This document shows, piece after piece, positions 32,024 through 39,332 of a DNA stretch of 41,569 nt. Made by a program: the position numbers and the translations under genes. Location: positions 1 through 41,569 of IMG/VR virus record IMGVR_UViG_3300025116_000096; one strand, 5' to 3'. Under the pieces are notes generated by a model. The model ran no database searches, was not told the origin of the DNA, and worked only from the letters and a program-made list of their open reading frames with translations. This DNA is from a virus. Positions within the stretch are counted from its first letter, which is position 1; each line of letters opens with the position of its first letter.

Positions 32024-32386
32024 ATGACACTCCAAACAGCAGTCCAGATCAAAGAAGCAATCACCAATACGACCGGGCTGCTGGCTCGTGTCTGTATCCA
32101 GAATGGCGAGTTTACAGCTGAGCCGGTGTTGCCAGGCTCGCCTAATCAATTAAGCAAGCAACAGCGCACAGCTCTTTATGTTGTCTATCGCAAAGGACAA
32201 GCAGAAGTTGATCGCGCCGTTGGTATTAATGGCGCAATGCTTTCCGGCGTTTTCGATAGTCGCTCTCAATGCGTTCATATCCTGAACGACTTAAAAGCCT
32301 TCGGCTGGCTTCGCGAGCATGAGGGCCGCTACAGCCTTTCTGAAAAGGGCATCTTTTTTGTTCATCAACATCTGATGGGGGCATAG
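32024..32386 (+). CDS. Putative winged-helix protein, first gene of the plus-strand early operon (120 aa)
   Basis: Unrecognised family. Residues ~45-115 read as a winged helix: SKQQRTALYVVYRKGQAEV, a turn, SRSQCVHILNDLKAFGWL and the wing EGRYSLSEKGIFFV. A short beta-rich N-terminal part precedes it. It is the first product from the OL-like promoter, the position of lambda N, but it is neither small nor Arg-rich at the N-terminus. GAG is upstream of the ATG. The next gene starts two bases after its stop. Confidence 0.7.
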   Translation: MTLQTAVQIKEAITNTTGLLARVCIQNGEFTAEPVLPGSPNQLSKQQRTALYVVYRKGQAEVDRAVGINGAMLSGVFDSRSQCVHILNDLKAFGWLREHEGRYSLSEKGIFFVHQHLMGA

Positions 32387-32388
32387 TC

Positions 32389-33090
32389 ATGCAAATTACT
32401 GAGATCAACCCTACTCAACGTTCCGTGCTGATTGCCATCGACCATAAAGAAATGACGGTTTTAGCAACGAGCAAACTATTGAAAATAGCCCGGGCTTTGG
32501 CTGAAAACCTGCTGCTACAGCTCGTTTCACTTGGTTATGCAAAAAAGTATGAAAACGGGCAGTTCGTCTCCAGCCCACTTGGAAAGCAATATCTGCAGTC
32601 AAAGCTAAAAGAAACCACTAAAAAGGCAGTTCCTCAGCAAAGCAGCAAGCGAAACATCGCAGTGCAAGTTATCGACGTTGACACCAGCTCTGAAATAAAG
32701 CTAGGCGACGACCTCTACAAAATGCTTTCTGAAGCACCGGCTGAGAACCTGAGTGAAAACATTGATGAATTGCTGGCAGTGACTCCGCATGAATTGCCAA
32801 AGCCGGATCCAATTGCTGCTCTCGCTGAAGCTGAAAGCACCGCAATCGTTACCCAGTTGCAGCCATCAAAGCCTGGTCTGCCGGCTGATATTGAAAGCAA
32901 CCTGGTTAAGTTGGAAAAGCTGCTTCAGGCACCGGCCATCAAGCCATTGCCGGAACTCGATATCAAATTGCAGGTTTTGCAGCGCTTAGCTGACCTGTTT
33001 CACCCAACCATTGCCAACGTCTTAGACGCTATTGCTGATGACCTTCAACGGGTTCAGCAAGTGGCGGTTGATGTTAGCAAAGCGGCATAA
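32389..33090 (+). CDS. Winged-helix domain protein of unknown function (233 aa)
   Basis: Residues ~1-70 look like a small winged helix (TQRSVLIAIDHKEMTVLATS, ALAENLLLQLVSLGYAKKYE, FVSSPLGKQYL), paralogous in layout to the upstream gene. The middle (70-160) is acidic and low complexity. The C-terminal ~65 residues form a helical bundle (LDIKLQVLQRLADLFHPTIANV, spread over two helices). It may bind DNA or regulate the early operon. The neighbours on both sides are co-transcribed. Confidence 0.7.
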   Translation: MQITEINPTQRSVLIAIDHKEMTVLATSKLLKIARALAENLLLQLVSLGYAKKYENGQFVSSPLGKQYLQSKLKETTKKAVPQQSSKRNIAVQVIDVDTSSEIKLGDDLYKMLSEAPAENLSENIDELLAVTPHELPKPDPIAALAEAESTAIVTQLQPSKPGLPADIESNLVKLEKLLQAPAIKPLPELDIKLQVLQRLADLFHPTIANVLDAIADDLQRVQQVAVDVSKAA

Positions 33091-33101
33091 GGAGATCAGC
33101 C

Positions 33102-33495
33102 ATGTTTGCAGTGTTCGGTGTTCACCTGGCAAAAGCCCGGTTAAAAGCAGAAAAAACGGTGAAAGCAGCTGAAGCGAAAAAGCAAACAGCTGCGAAGAAA
33201 GCCAAGAAAAATTATCAAGAGTTAACGCCTGAGCAATTCGCTGAAGCGGTTAATACAGAGCTTGAACGGGTAATTGGCCAAACAAAGCCTGTGCGGATCA
33301 GCCCCGAATACAGCGTGCCAGCTGCCGCCGAACACTTTTGCGAAATTGCAAAAAAAACAACCGTTTGCAAACCTGCAGATTTTCATCAAGGCGCCAGAAC
33401 AAACCAAAGACAAGCGAGGCCGCACAAAAGTTGTTGGCCGTTATGTTCATTTTATCCAGGGTAAAGATTACTCGCTCACAGGAGTATCACAATAA
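33102..33495 (+). CDS. Frameshifted gene with an A8 run (about 130 aa if corrected)
   Basis: The frame starting at 33102 (MFAVFGVHLAKARLKAEK, Lys/Ala-rich) ends at 33464 in implausible sequence. The other frame gives a natural C-terminus (ANLQIFIKAPEQTKDKRG, then GRYVHFIQGKDYS) ending at 33495, where the stop overlaps the rdgC ATG as TAATG. The two join at the run of eight A at 33350-33357: with one A less the reading frame is continuous. The cause may be sequencing error, a real mutation, or slippage by polymerase. Function unknown. Confidence 0.6.
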
Positions 33496-34376
33496 TGTGG
33501 TTCAAAAACGCACGCATTTACAAAGTTACTGAGCATCTTTCCGATTTGCATGACGCGGCTTTAGATGATCATAAGTTTACGCCATGCATGGGCCAAGAAG
33601 CCGTAAAAATGGGCTTCACTCACCCTGTGCATGCATCATCGAAATACCTGGTGCACGAGGGTCAAGACGGCTTGTTTGTTGTTGCCGTTAAACGCCAAGA
33701 GAAAATGTTACCAGCCGCGGTTATCAACGAACAGTTGCAGCCAAAAATTGACGCTCTGGAAGCCGAAAAAGGCCGACCACTCGGACGCAAAGAGAAGTCA
33801 GCGCTGCGTGAAGAGTTGATTCAGACATTGCTGCCTCGTGCAATGCCCCGCTCGTCAGTAGTTAGCGTTATCTATGACAGCAAAACCGGCTATTTGATTG
33901 TGGACACCCCAAGCGCTGGCCGTGCTGAAGATTTGCTGTCTCTGCTGCGCAAATCATTGGGTTCGCTGCCTGCTCTGCCATGGACTGACAACAACAAGCT
34001 GAACCTCAATATGCAGGACTGGCTTGCGGGTAAAAATCTGCCAACCGGTTTTGAGCTGGGTAACTCCGTTGAGCTGAAAGCACCGGATGAGGAAGGTGCC
34101 AAGGCCAAGTTCAGCAATCACCTACTTTCATCAGCTGAAGTGCAAAGCCACTTGGAAGACAAGCTGGTCACCAAACTGGAAATGTCACTGCCAAACGCGC
34201 TGAGCTTCACTATTGCCGATGACGGCTCAATCCGCCGCATTCAGTGGAGCGACCTGACAACCAACACCAACGACGAACTTGGCTGGGATGACCTGGTGCT
34301 GCGCGTTGATGCTGATTTGCTGCTGATGATGCAGCAGTTCCGGACTTTGATTGCTGCTGTAGGTGTTGAGTCATGA
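33495..34376 (+). CDS. rdgC: RdgC recombination-associated protein (293 aa)
   Basis: The opening MWFKNARIYKVTEH, then FTPCMGQEAVKMGFTHP and the ring-closing C-terminal half match RdgC, a ring-shaped protein that binds double-stranded DNA and restrains RecA. Length (293) is near the chromosomal family (about 303). Chromosomal rdgC is universal in many gammaproteobacteria, so a prophage copy in an early operon suggests control of recombination during phage replication. Start coupled to the preceding frame; the next gene starts in an ATGA overlap. Confidence 0.9.
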   Translation: MWFKNARIYKVTEHLSDLHDAALDDHKFTPCMGQEAVKMGFTHPVHASSKYLVHEGQDGLFVVAVKRQEKMLPAAVINEQLQPKIDALEAEKGRPLGRKEKSALREELIQTLLPRAMPRSSVVSVIYDSKTGYLIVDTPSAGRAEDLLSLLRKSLGSLPALPWTDNNKLNLNMQDWLAGKNLPTGFELGNSVELKAPDEEGAKAKFSNHLLSSAEVQSHLEDKLVTKLEMSLPNALSFTIADDGSIRRIQWSDLTTNTNDELGWDDLVLRVDADLLLMMQQFRTLIAAVGVES

Positions 34377-34753
34377 AAAACGAATATTACTACAGCCGAT
34401 ACCCGTGGATGAACGCAGCACAAAAAGAGTGTTTCGAATTACTTTGCGACATTCATGGTGGCGGTAACCACCTTTTCGGCAAACTTTACCCAATGGGTGA
34501 CACCGGCCTGTACATCAACAGCACTTGCTCGAATTACATGTCAACGTTTGACTTTTCAAACCTAACCCGCGCAGTGGTATTGGCACATGACCGCATGATC
34601 CGGTTCCAGATTGAACCTTCAGGTCCGGGCATGTTGAAGCTTAGCGCATGCAAGCGTAATAGCCGAGACGGTCGCATGAGCGAGCGCCATCCGACTATTG
34701 AGGATGCCATTGCATCTGTGCGCAAAGGCTACAGTTCGGAGTGTGAAGCATGA
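34373..34753 (+). CDS. Unknown early protein (126 aa)
   Basis: Soluble protein starting MKNEYYYSRYPWMNAAQKE. The sequence is rich in aromatic residues and His/Cys in the first half, with no recognised motif. ATGA overlaps at both ends tie it to rdgC and to the following gene. Confidence 0.68.
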   Translation: MKNEYYYSRYPWMNAAQKECFELLCDIHGGGNHLFGKLYPMGDTGLYINSTCSNYMSTFDFSNLTRAVVLAHDRMIRFQIEPSGPGMLKLSACKRNSRDGRMSERHPTIEDAIASVRKGYSSECEA

Positions 34754-35022
34754 TCACAGGCGAAACACTAACCGCGGCTGAAGCGGTACAGCAATACGGA
34801 TTGGCGGCACTGGTTAACCGCCAGTGTGTTGCAATCAGCACCATGTATGGCAATGGCTCAGTTGATATGGTCATTGGTGAGATTGTGGATCCGACAGATT
34901 GCGTGATTGACGAACCGGACGGCTCAGCACTGTATGTTCAATATTGGTCTGTTGATGACTGGTATCTGACTGGTGTAGCGCCGGATGAGAAGGTTGTTTT
35001 GTTAGACGAGGTGGCAGCATGA
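34750..35022 (+). CDS. Unknown early protein (90 aa)
   Basis: Small acidic protein (MITGETLTAAEAVQQYGLAA), with a beta-rich middle (DMVIGEIVDPTDCVIDE) and a final WSVDDWYLTG segment. The N-terminal helix might be part of a small fold, but I recognise no family. It overlaps both neighbours by four bases. Confidence 0.65.
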   Translation: MITGETLTAAEAVQQYGLAALVNRQCVAISTMYGNGSVDMVIGEIVDPTDCVIDEPDGSALYVQYWSVDDWYLTGVAPDEKVVLLDEVAA

Positions 35023-35216
35023 ATCCAAAGCGCAAAAGCAATACCGGCCTGACACCAGCGCTGGTGCTTAAAGTGAAGTATGGCCACGTTAAGCCGGAAG
35101 AGCTCAAGCCGAACAGCCGTGAAATCGCAATGCGACTGGTAAAGGCTCGGATTATGGAAATCGACCGGCGCGGGTTTCTGCGCCTGATTGATGAAGATGG
35201 AGCGATGGCAGCATGA
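35019..35216 (+). CDS. Small basic protein (65 aa)
   Basis: Basic N-terminus (MNPKRKSNTGLTPALVLKVK) and Arg-rich centre suggest nucleic-acid binding, not proven. The C-terminus (RGFLRLIDEDGAMAA) is acidic. Overlaps with both neighbours (ATGA) place it in the same operon just before the methyltransferase; a role with that enzyme is conceivable. Confidence 0.65.
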   Translation: MNPKRKSNTGLTPALVLKVKYGHVKPEELKPNSREIAMRLVKARIMEIDRRGFLRLIDEDGAMAA

Positions 35217-36130
35217 CAACAGCCATCGATTTATTCGCAGGGTTGGGCGGCTGGTCAACAGGCGCTGCACAGGCAGGTGTTCAGGTTTTGTGGGCAGCTA
35301 ATCACTGGCCAGATGCGGTGCAGTGGCATGCAGCTAACCATCCTGAAACTGAGCACGCCTGCCAAGATTTGCACCAGGCTGATTGGACTAAAGTGCCAAA
35401 ACACGACCTGCTGCTGGCCAGCCCTTGCTGCCAAGGACACAGCAAGGCTCGCGGCAAAGCATCCGGCAATCCACAGCATGACACCAGCCGGTCTACTGCT
35501 TGGGCTGTGGTCTCAGCTGCAGAGTTTCACAAACCGCAGGCGGCCATCATTGAAAACGTGACGGAGTTCACCGACTGGGCGCTTTATCCGGCATGGGCTG
35601 CAGCAATGAATGCGCTGGGGTATCAGCTGGCGCCACACGTTGTTGACTGCGCAGACCTTGGTGTGCCGCAAAACCGCGAGCGGCTATTTATTGTGGCTAC
35701 TCGCAGTAAATCGCCGCTGCACCTCGACCTGCCGAAGTTTGAGCATGTTCCGGCAACAAGCTTTATCGACTTTAGTGCCGGCCGCTGGTCAGCGATTGAA
35801 AAGCATGGCCGGGCAGCGGCAACGCTCGAACGTATTGCGAATGGCCGAGCAATCCATGGTGACCGGTTTGTCATGAGCTATTACGGCAACACCAAAATCG
35901 GCCGTTCACTGCACCGCCCTATCGGCACTATCACAACTCGCGACCGTTGGGCTGTTGTTGACGGTGACCGCATGCGCATGCTGACCGCCGAAGAAAACCT
36001 GTTGGGTATGTCGTTTCCGCGCGATATCAAGCGCCCGGATAATCACAAACTGACGGTTCACATGGCGGGCAATGCAGTGCCGCCATTGGCGGGCCAGCGC
36101 ATCATCGAAGCGCTATTGAAGGCAGCATGA
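35213..36130 (+). CDS. DNA cytosine-C5 methyltransferase (305 aa)
   Basis: Transfers methyl from S-adenosylmethionine to cytosine-C5. Motif I DLFAGLGGWSTG (residues 6-17), catalytic motif IV ASPCCQGHS with Cys73 (position before it is Cys72 instead of the usual Pro), ENV motif at 114-116, motif VIII QNRERLF at 153-159 and motif X GNAVPP near residue 290 are all present. The target-recognition part between VIII and X is short. No restriction gene is next to it, so an orphan enzyme that protects phage DNA is likely. The sequence it methylates cannot be read from here. Confidence 0.92.
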   Translation: MTTAIDLFAGLGGWSTGAAQAGVQVLWAANHWPDAVQWHAANHPETEHACQDLHQADWTKVPKHDLLLASPCCQGHSKARGKASGNPQHDTSRSTAWAVVSAAEFHKPQAAIIENVTEFTDWALYPAWAAAMNALGYQLAPHVVDCADLGVPQNRERLFIVATRSKSPLHLDLPKFEHVPATSFIDFSAGRWSAIEKHGRAAATLERIANGRAIHGDRFVMSYYGNTKIGRSLHRPIGTITTRDRWAVVDGDRMRMLTAEENLLGMSFPRDIKRPDNHKLTVHMAGNAVPPLAGQRIIEALLKAA

Positions 36131-36273
36131 ACATTCTGACCGCCACAGCGCAGCAACTGGCTTGGGATAGAGCTCGTGATGAGCCGAACCAAAAAGACAT
36201 CGATGACGCCGCCGAAATGGTGGCTCGTTGGAACAGCAAACGAATTGAAATGGGCTTAGTGCCCTGGGAGTGA
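36127..36273 (+). CDS. Small protein (48 aa)
   Basis: Helical, starting MNILTATAQQLAWDRARDE and ending EMGLVPWE. ATG overlaps the methyltransferase stop as ATGA and the stop is followed, three bases on, by the ATG of the next gene, which is the coupled-operon pattern of its neighbours. Function unknown. Confidence 0.65.
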   Translation: MNILTATAQQLAWDRARDEPNQKDIDDAAEMVARWNSKRIEMGLVPWE

Positions 36274-36276
36274 GTG

Positions 36277-36639
36277 ATGGATTTCGAGATGCCTCAGGCC
36301 TTTCATCAAGCAAATCGCTTGTCCAGAAAAGAGCACAAATGCTGCGAGTGCGGGCAAACAATCAGTGCTGGAGAAGTTTACGAGTATTCAAGCGGTGTAT
36401 GGGATGGCAAGCCGGACAGCTTTAAAACTTGCCTTTCATGCGTCGAGATCCGCGACGAGTACACAACATCCACTGGTGAGCCAACAGCCTTTGGTGAGCT
36501 TGGTAGCACCATACATGAAACATTTTGCCGCGGTTTTGGCCCTCGCGAGTATGCCGAGCAATCAGGTATCGCACTGGACCGAATCATGGTGTTTTTCCCT
36601 GACTACTACGCCGACGAATTGGAGGATGACGCAGCATGA
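36277..36639 (+). CDS. CxxC zinc-ribbon protein (120 aa)
   Basis: Two Cys pairs make a likely zinc site: KCCECGQ (Cys22/25) and TCLSCVE (about Cys52/55), with GEVYEYSSG between. The remainder is acidic and helical. I choose ATG 36277, six bases after GGGAG; a GTG one codon earlier is too close. Such small zinc-ribbon proteins are frequent in phage early operons, usually of unknown role. Confidence 0.7.
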   Translation: MDFEMPQAFHQANRLSRKEHKCCECGQTISAGEVYEYSSGVWDGKPDSFKTCLSCVEIRDEYTTSTGEPTAFGELGSTIHETFCRGFGPREYAEQSGIALDRIMVFFPDYYADELEDDAA

Positions 36640-37412
36640 CAAAGAGAATTTCAAACCCGCCACCACCGGTGGGTAATAAGCCCCCCTATAAAGTTATTGG
36701 AGATACTAGGTCGCCGCTCGGGCAACCTCAAGCACCTGAAACAATGATGGTCAACGGTAAGATTGTGACTCAGGACGACTATCGAGCACTGGCGGCGCAG
36801 GTTGAGGCGCTGCGGGAAGAAAACAATCAAATTGTTAATCAGAGAAATGAGCTCTTGGCAACGTGGCATATTACAAAAATTACAGCCTTCAATGTGGTTG
36901 AAGGTGTTATTAAAAATAACGCCAAAAATGTCGATCAGCACTTGTTCGATAATGCCGTAATCTTAAAGTCGCTAATTTATCATGATAATTCACAACAACA
37001 CCTCCGCGAAATCCGCGCCGATGCTGTCCAAGAATATAAAGCAACTAATCCATCTGTTGCAGATCACCTTGTTCGGCAAATCACATTCAGCCTGAAAGCG
37101 TTCGGTCCTGCATTGCGTACCGGCGGCGTTATCGACCATATCCGCAAAGAATTGGTCGAAGTTTCAGAAAATCCACATGATTTATCTGAGTGGATTGATA
37201 TAGCAATGCTGGCTCTGGATGGTGCTTGGCGACACGCAGTCAGGAATGGACGAACTCATGAAGATATCGCACGAGAGGTTGCCGCAGCGCTTCAAGCGAA
37301 GCTTGCCAAAAACGAAAAGCGTACGTGGCCGGATTGGCGATTACTGAGCGAAGACAAAGCCATTGAACATGATAGAACCGGTGAATACGCCGCTAAGGTT
37401 GGTGAAGCGTGA
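36636..37412 (+). CDS. DUF550-domain protein, putative dATP/dGTP pyrophosphohydrolase (258 aa)
   Basis: The C-terminal ~110 residues (from SLKAFGPALRTGGVIDHI through HEDIAREVAAAL) carry the DUF550/MazG-like all-alpha fold; acidic metal ligands are visible in RKELVEVSENP and SEWIDIAML. The family hydrolyses nucleoside triphosphates. The N-terminal ~125 residues are a coiled-coil (EEnn region, LAAQVEALREENNQIV) and a Pro-rich opening, which is additional to the minimal family. It overlaps both neighbours by four bases. Function as dNTP-pool control or starvation-signal removal is inference. Confidence 0.75.
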   Translation: MTKRISNPPPPVGNKPPYKVIGDTRSPLGQPQAPETMMVNGKIVTQDDYRALAAQVEALREENNQIVNQRNELLATWHITKITAFNVVEGVIKNNAKNVDQHLFDNAVILKSLIYHDNSQQHLREIRADAVQEYKATNPSVADHLVRQITFSLKAFGPALRTGGVIDHIRKELVEVSENPHDLSEWIDIAMLALDGAWRHAVRNGRTHEDIAREVAAALQAKLAKNEKRTWPDWRLLSEDKAIEHDRTGEYAAKVGEA

Positions 37413-37780
37413 AGAAACAACTTTATGGCGATGAGCTGGTGCTGAGCATCCTCGAAAAAGAACTCGCATCAGCAACCAAAAAAGCTGCCAAAGCCAAGGC
37501 TGATTGCGAAGCAGCCATGTATGCGTACTCTGCAATTATAAAAGTTCGCGCTGAGGCTCACGAGCTGATCAAAGACGGCATGCGTGACATGCCAAAAGAA
37601 AAACTGGCCAAGTTAAATGTGCTCGCAAGTAAGGAGAAAAATCTAATAGCCCTCACTAAGCGCGACTCAATCAAACTGATGGACGCTGAATTTGAATCTA
37701 AATCCGTAGTGGACGAACTGAACCGCATCATTGCGCAGATGAAGTGCCGCGCTCATCTTAGAAAAGGCAACGCGGCATGA
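37409..37780 (+). CDS. Coiled-coil protein of unknown function (123 aa)
   Basis: Almost wholly helical, with Lys/Ala/Glu heptads in residues ~10-100 (ILEKELASATKKAAKAKA). GTG start overlapping the upstream stop as GTGA. No membrane segment. The end joins a tiny nine-codon frame (37777-37806) and then the next gene. Confidence 0.65.
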   Translation: MKKQLYGDELVLSILEKELASATKKAAKAKADCEAAMYAYSAIIKVRAEAHELIKDGMRDMPKEKLAKLNVLASKEKNLIALTKRDSIKLMDAEFESKSVVDELNRIIAQMKCRAHLRKGNAA

Positions 37781-37802
37781 GCCACAAAATTCAAGGCAAC
37801 AA

Positions 37803-37934
37803 ATGAAAGCCATAGGCGCAGCTGTAATGGCTGCAGTTGTTGCAGTAATTCTTTTATACAAGGTGCCGACCGCAGTTCTCGTCATCACCCTACTTTCGAT
37901 AAGTATTTATTTTGCCATCAGGAGTGCAGATTAA
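37803..37934 (+). CDS. Small two-segment membrane protein (43 aa)
   Basis: The short protein is hydrophobic in two stretches, MAAVVAVILLY and VLVITLLSISIYFAI, split by KVPTA. AAGG lies six bases before the ATG at 37803, and a nine-codon frame (37777-37806) overlaps the start and may couple it to the upstream gene. The next ATG overlaps the stop as TAATG. Function unknown. Confidence 0.5.
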   Translation: MKAIGAAVMAAVVAVILLYKVPTAVLVITLLSISIYFAIRSAD

Positions 37935-38092
37935 TGAAATACACAGCACAACAAATTAAAAGCTGGGATGTCACCCGGCCAAACGGTAAGCCGGTAAGGC
38001 CGGAAAACGCAGCATCATTCTGGCAGCGCTGCAAAAACGCTTTCATGGTGGTAATTGGCTGTTATGACGTAATTGATTGGGAAGGTAACTAA
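37934..38092 (+). CDS. Small protein (52 aa)
   Basis: Basic then aromatic-rich: MKYTAQQIKSWDVTRPNG, with WQRCKNAFMVVIGCYDVIDW at the end. It begins in a TAATG overlap with the previous stop and its stop precedes the SSB ATG by one base. Unknown function; may regulate or aid SSB expression by coupling. Confidence 0.55.
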   Translation: MKYTAQQIKSWDVTRPNGKPVRPENAASFWQRCKNAFMVVIGCYDVIDWEGN

Positions 38093-38093
38093 T

Positions 38094-38570
38094 ATGGCCA
38101 CTACGGTAACAGGCAAATTAAACAAACACGCCAGCATTTTTCAGGCTGGGGAATCAACCGGCTTTGGCATTCGCCTGGGTGTGAAGTATTACGCCCGCGA
38201 AAGCAAAACCGAGCAATGGTGTAACTATGAAGCGGTTGTTTTTGCGAAGGGAGCCAGCCAGGTGCAGTTCTACCAGCAGGCTTTGATTGAAGGCGCTATT
38301 GTGGAAATTAGTGGCGATAAGCAGAGGATCCGGCAATTCCAGGGGCAAAATGGCCTTAACCTTTCGATTGAAATTTTGGATGCTCGTTTAGGGGTTGTTT
38401 ATAACCTGCAACAACCAGCGCCAGCTCAACTGCCAAACCAACCGGCTTACAATCCGCAACCAGCACCAAACCAGCACAATTACAGCAACCAACCAAACCC
38501 ACATCATTACAACCAACAGCCGAACCAGCCACATCATGGCTATGGCCATAAAAATTTGCCGAATCGATAA
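38094..38570 (+). CDS. ssb: Single-stranded DNA-binding protein, OB-fold (158 aa)
   Basis: Binds exposed single strands in replication and recombination. Residues ~1-105 match the SSB OB-fold (FGIRLGVKYYARESK, CNYEAVVFAKGASQVQFYQQ, GAIVEISGDKQ, LSIEILDARLG). The tail is 50 residues of Gln, Asn, Pro, His and Tyr (HHYNQQPNQPHHGYG) and lacks the acidic DDDIPF-type tip that recruits partner proteins in cellular SSB. I choose ATG 38094 since AAGG is upstream; an earlier in-frame ATG (38073) lies in the previous gene. Confidence 0.85.
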   Translation: MATTVTGKLNKHASIFQAGESTGFGIRLGVKYYARESKTEQWCNYEAVVFAKGASQVQFYQQALIEGAIVEISGDKQRIRQFQGQNGLNLSIEILDARLGVVYNLQQPAPAQLPNQPAYNPQPAPNQHNYSNQPNPHHYNQQPNQPHHGYGHKNLPNR

Positions 38571-38584
38571 CAGGAGTTTTCAAG

Positions 38585-38773
38585 ATGATCTTAATCAGGT
38601 TACCTGAAGTACTTAAAATGGTACCGGTCAGCAAAACGACTTGGTACGCAATGATAAAATCGAATGACGCGCCACGACCTGTAGACTTAGGACCGCGATC
38701 AGTCGCTTGGGTAAAAGAAGATATTGAAAAGTGGATAAAGGACAAAGCCGACGCCAGAAAGCTGGCATCTTGA
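38585..38773 (+). CDS. AlpA-family HTH regulator, likely excisionase (62 aa)
   Basis: Small winged-helix protein of the AlpA/MerR-like group: IRLPEVLKMVPVSKTTWYAM (helices 1-2), then DAPRPVDLGPRSVAWVKEDI and a closing helix. In P4-type prophages such proteins direct excision or activate int. It is the last gene of the plus-strand operon and lies toward the integrase, the usual place for Xis. GGAG precedes the ATG by eight bases. Confidence 0.83.
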   Translation: MILIRLPEVLKMVPVSKTTWYAMIKSNDAPRPVDLGPRSVAWVKEDIEKWIKDKADARKLAS

Positions 38774-38791
38774 AAATAAGTCATGAAGTGT

Positions 38792-38808
38792 GGCCGCTTT
38801 TAGCGGCC
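38792..38808. terminator. Hairpin after the AlpA gene
   Basis: GGCCGCT-TTT-AGCGGCC, seven pairs with a three-base loop, 19 bases after the AlpA stop. No T-run follows, so it may be a weak or Rho-assisted end of the plus-strand operon. Confidence 0.4.
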
Positions 38809-38841
38809 TCAAATGTGTTTCAATGCATAGATATACAAAAG

Positions 38842-38850
38842 TTATCCACA
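38842..38850 (+). promoter_or_regulatory. DnaA-box-like site in the 38774-39086 non-coding region
   Basis: TTATCCACA is an exact match to the strict DnaA box. Looser relatives occur nearby: ATAACCACA (38861) and TGTGGATTT (38991, opposite strand). The region is AT-rich with no gene I can support, and lies between the AlpA gene and the small gene at 39087. It could bind DnaA or serve Int/IHF-type binding in excision. Confidence 0.45.
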
Positions 38851-38989
38851 ACCGCACCAAATAACCACAGATATTGTGCATAGTAATTTGATAGAACCAT
38901 ATTTATGCAGATTTTATCTAAATATCCTTGCAGGAACTTTGGTTAATAGTTAATGTCTATTTAAGCAGCAAAAGTTATCACTTAACTGA

Positions 38990-39017
38990 TTGTGGATTTT
39001 ATTAGTAAATGTATAAT
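38990..39017 (+). promoter_or_regulatory. Strong promoter upstream of the 39087 gene
   Basis: TTGTGG (38990-38995), spacer 16, TATAAT (39012-39017), then a GC-rich start region GCGCGCC. The latter resembles discriminators of stringently controlled promoters. Transcription would begin near 39023. Confidence 0.6.
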
Positions 39018-39043
39018 GCGCGCCATTTTACGCGCTGAGAAAT

Positions 39044-39066
39044 CGTCCAAAATTGGGCGTTTTTTT
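39044..39066 (+). terminator. Leader terminator before the 39087 gene
   Basis: CGTCCAA-AA-TTGGGCG (one G-U pair) followed by seven T. It stands between the promoter and the ribosome site of the small gene, so it looks like an attenuator or the end of a ~45-nt RNA. Confidence 0.7.
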
Positions 39067-39086
39067 CTGTAACGCAGGAGTACTTC

Positions 39087-39269
39087 ATGGATTACGAAAA
39101 AGCGTATCAAAACCTTGGGTTTAAACCCAATCAAAATGCCGTTACACCTAACGGTAATCGCCATGGAATGGAAGCATCAAATTTTGCAGTTTTTTCTTTG
39201 CTTCGGCATATTCCTGAGCGCCTGGTTACCTCTACCGCTGCTGCAAGTCAGAAGCAAGCAGCTGTTTAA
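39087..39269 (+). CDS. Small protein with its own promoter and terminators (60 aa)
   Basis: Starts MDYEKAYQNLGFKPNQNAV, no membrane segment or known motif; the middle NGNRHGMEASNFAVF looks folded. GGAG stands eight bases before the ATG. It is a self-contained unit with promoter, leader terminator and downstream terminator, the arrangement of a lysogen-expressed accessory gene. Function unknown. Confidence 0.6.
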   Translation: MDYEKAYQNLGFKPNQNAVTPNGNRHGMEASNFAVFSLLRHIPERLVTSTAAASQKQAAV

Positions 39270-39288
39270 TTTATATTGAATAAAAACG

Positions 39289-39315
39289 CCCCCTATTATC
39301 AGGGGGTTTTTTTTT
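39289..39315 (+). terminator. Intrinsic terminator after the 39087 gene
   Basis: CCCCCT-ATTATC-AGGGGG followed by nine T: six G-C/A-T pairs and a strong T-run. It closes the small gene at 39087 and stands just before the SDH-type proteinase gene, which therefore needs its own promoter or read-through. Confidence 0.88.
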
Positions 39316-39332
39316 GACAGGATGTTCCTAAA

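Noticed and set aside
33274-33495. Independent small gene in the second frame before rdgC
   Set aside because: Its first part is the out-of-frame shadow of the 33102 gene; only the part after the A8 run looks like protein, so I treat both as one frameshifted gene.
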